Shown piece after piece: positions 6,796-7,499 of a DNA stretch of 7,499 nt. The stretch spans positions 1-7,499 of the forward strand of contig JAIDJJ010000423.1 in assembly GCA_029052265.1 (NCBI GenBank), read 5' to 3'. The position numbers were made by a program, and so were the translations under genes. The notes beneath the pieces are model-generated. The model saw only the letters and a program-made list of their open reading frames with translations. It was not told the origin of the DNA and did no database searches. This DNA comes from Muribaculaceae bacterium. Its GTDB lineage: Bacteria > Bacteroidota > Bacteroidia > Bacteroidales > Muribaculaceae. Each line of letters starts with the position of its first letter. The stretch's first letter is position 1.

Positions 6796-7499
6796 TTATC
6801 TATAATCGGTTTCAATAAAGTCGATATTCTCTTTGTATTCTGTTGGTTTGATATTGACAGCGCCTCCGGTCATGGCACTAACCTGAGCGGCACGGTTACG
6901 ACGCCCATAATCCTTCATGCGCAGGACAGCTATGCGTGTGGACTTGAAAATCTTATCAGGATTTTCATAAGGATCACCGAGTGGTTCGTCGCATTGCTGA
7001 AGCCCTTTAATAGAGAATCCATATTCCCCATCGGCAGTAATAGCCTCCATTATAAGTCCGGGGAGACCGCACAGCTGCCACGGTCCATCCTGTACGGGGA
7101 TTTCCGGAGCAAACCACGCATACCATTTCCGCCCGTGATATTCTGCAGCGGCAAGCTGACACTCATAATCCAGCACCATCTTTGTCGAGTCCATAAGCTC
7201 CCATTGCAAATCTTCCATCTCCACCGGATAACGATAGCGGTCGGCCATCTGTGAGTCCCATACTGTAATAGTACGTGTGTTGAAATCCTTGAGGTTCTTA
7301 TAACGACTGCCACGGTTAATCCCCATCTTTTCACGGTGTTCAAACCATGTTTCTCCCCGACCTGCGTTCATGTCGGCAACAGCTTTCTGTAACGCATCAT
7401 CTTTTGCCTGCTCAAGAATGATCTTACCTTGCGGGTCATTTTCAAGAGAGTCTATGCGGTTGGTAGGCGGGTCAAAAGAGAAAGACTGGCCGTGTGAGT
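6796..7499 (-). CDS. GLPGLI family protein, 5' end beyond the window
   Basis: The frame is open from the TAA at 6798-6796 to the right edge, giving 233 whole codons. The Met at 7371 is internal, because the frame continues upstream without a stop through FSFDPPTNRIDSLENDPQGK, which reads as ordinary protein. The signal peptide and the first few dozen residues are outside the window. The core is YECQLAAAEYHGRKWYAWF, then APEIPVQDGPWQLCGLPGLI (motif at bases 7051-7068). The two core Cys match those of the 5662-6522 protein. The C-terminal part (TRIAVLRMKDYGRRNRAAQV, ending IDFIETDYR) keeps the family's acidic-Asp-Tyr ending. It is a third intact-looking paralogue and the first gene of the visible operon, separated from the next complete gene by 273 bases that hold the GLPGLI remnant. 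Function is unknown; export to the envelope is inferred from the family. Confidence 0.92.
   Translation of the reverse strand, partial: SHGQSFSFDPPTNRIDSLENDPQGKIILEQAKDDALQKAVADMNAGRGETWFEHREKMGINRGSRYKNLKDFNTRTITVWDSQMADRYRYPVEMEDLQWELMDSTKMVLDYECQLAAAEYHGRKWYAWFAPEIPVQDGPWQLCGLPGLIMEAITADGEYGFSIKGLQQCDEPLGDPYENPDKIFKSTRIAVLRMKDYGRRNRAAQVSAMTGGAVNIKPTEYKENIDFIETDYR

Noticed and set aside
2514..7140. Similar blocks around the GLPGLI motif (near 2520, 5950 and 7060) considered as DNA repeats or mobile elements
   Set aside because: The similarity follows the conserved protein core of paralogues and has codon-level changes; there are no inverted ends or transposase genes.
6676..7254. Plus-strand open frame of 192 codons
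   Set aside because: It is mostly antisense to the partial GLPGLI gene and its remnant, has no recognisable domain, and crosses two unrelated regions.

Overview
The window looks like a piece of a Bacteroidales chromosome (Bacteroidota; a gut lineage such as Muribaculaceae, Prevotella or a relative is plausible, but the sequence does not settle the family). The evidence is the Bacteroidota-specific GLPGLI protein family, a large outer-membrane beta-barrel protein with an N-terminal carboxypeptidase-regulatory-like domain, signal peptides cleaved just before Gln, a lipoprotein with an SDDE surface-export signal, and a TAnnTTTG-type promoter element. Every gene I can support lies on the minus strand, so the operon reads from right to left.

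Layout in transcription order, from the right edge: (1) a GLPGLI protein whose 5' end is outside the window (6796-7499). (2) A short interval holding the frameshifted C-terminal remnant of another GLPGLI gene (6529-6755). (3) A full-length GLPGLI protein (5662-6522). (4) An 859-residue TonB-receptor-like outer-membrane barrel protein (3086-5665). (5) A second full-length GLPGLI protein (2232-3089). (6) A small lipoprotein resembling a stand-alone SecD P1 head domain (1837-2235). (7) A predicted surface lipoprotein with a DUF4377-like N-terminal region and BspA-type leucine-rich repeats (346-1830). Genes 3 to 6 are joined by three 4-base ATGA stop/start overlaps, and gene 7 starts 6 bases after gene 6. 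The set is therefore very probably one translationally coupled operon, whose main promoter lies to the right of the window.

The left end is separate. A probable promoter (283-290) precedes a small secreted-protein gene (39-255, minus) that appears broken by one base in a T run. A rho-independent terminator on the plus strand (10-40) marks the end of a convergent gene lying left of the window.

Together the operon encodes only envelope proteins: an outer-membrane barrel, several secreted paralogues whose function is unknown, a lipoprotein likely to face the periplasm and one likely to be on the cell surface. GLPGLI proteins have no established function. The most interesting point is the tight coupling of a barrel to flanking GLPGLI paralogues and a SecD-head-like lipoprotein, together with signs of paralogue duplication and decay.
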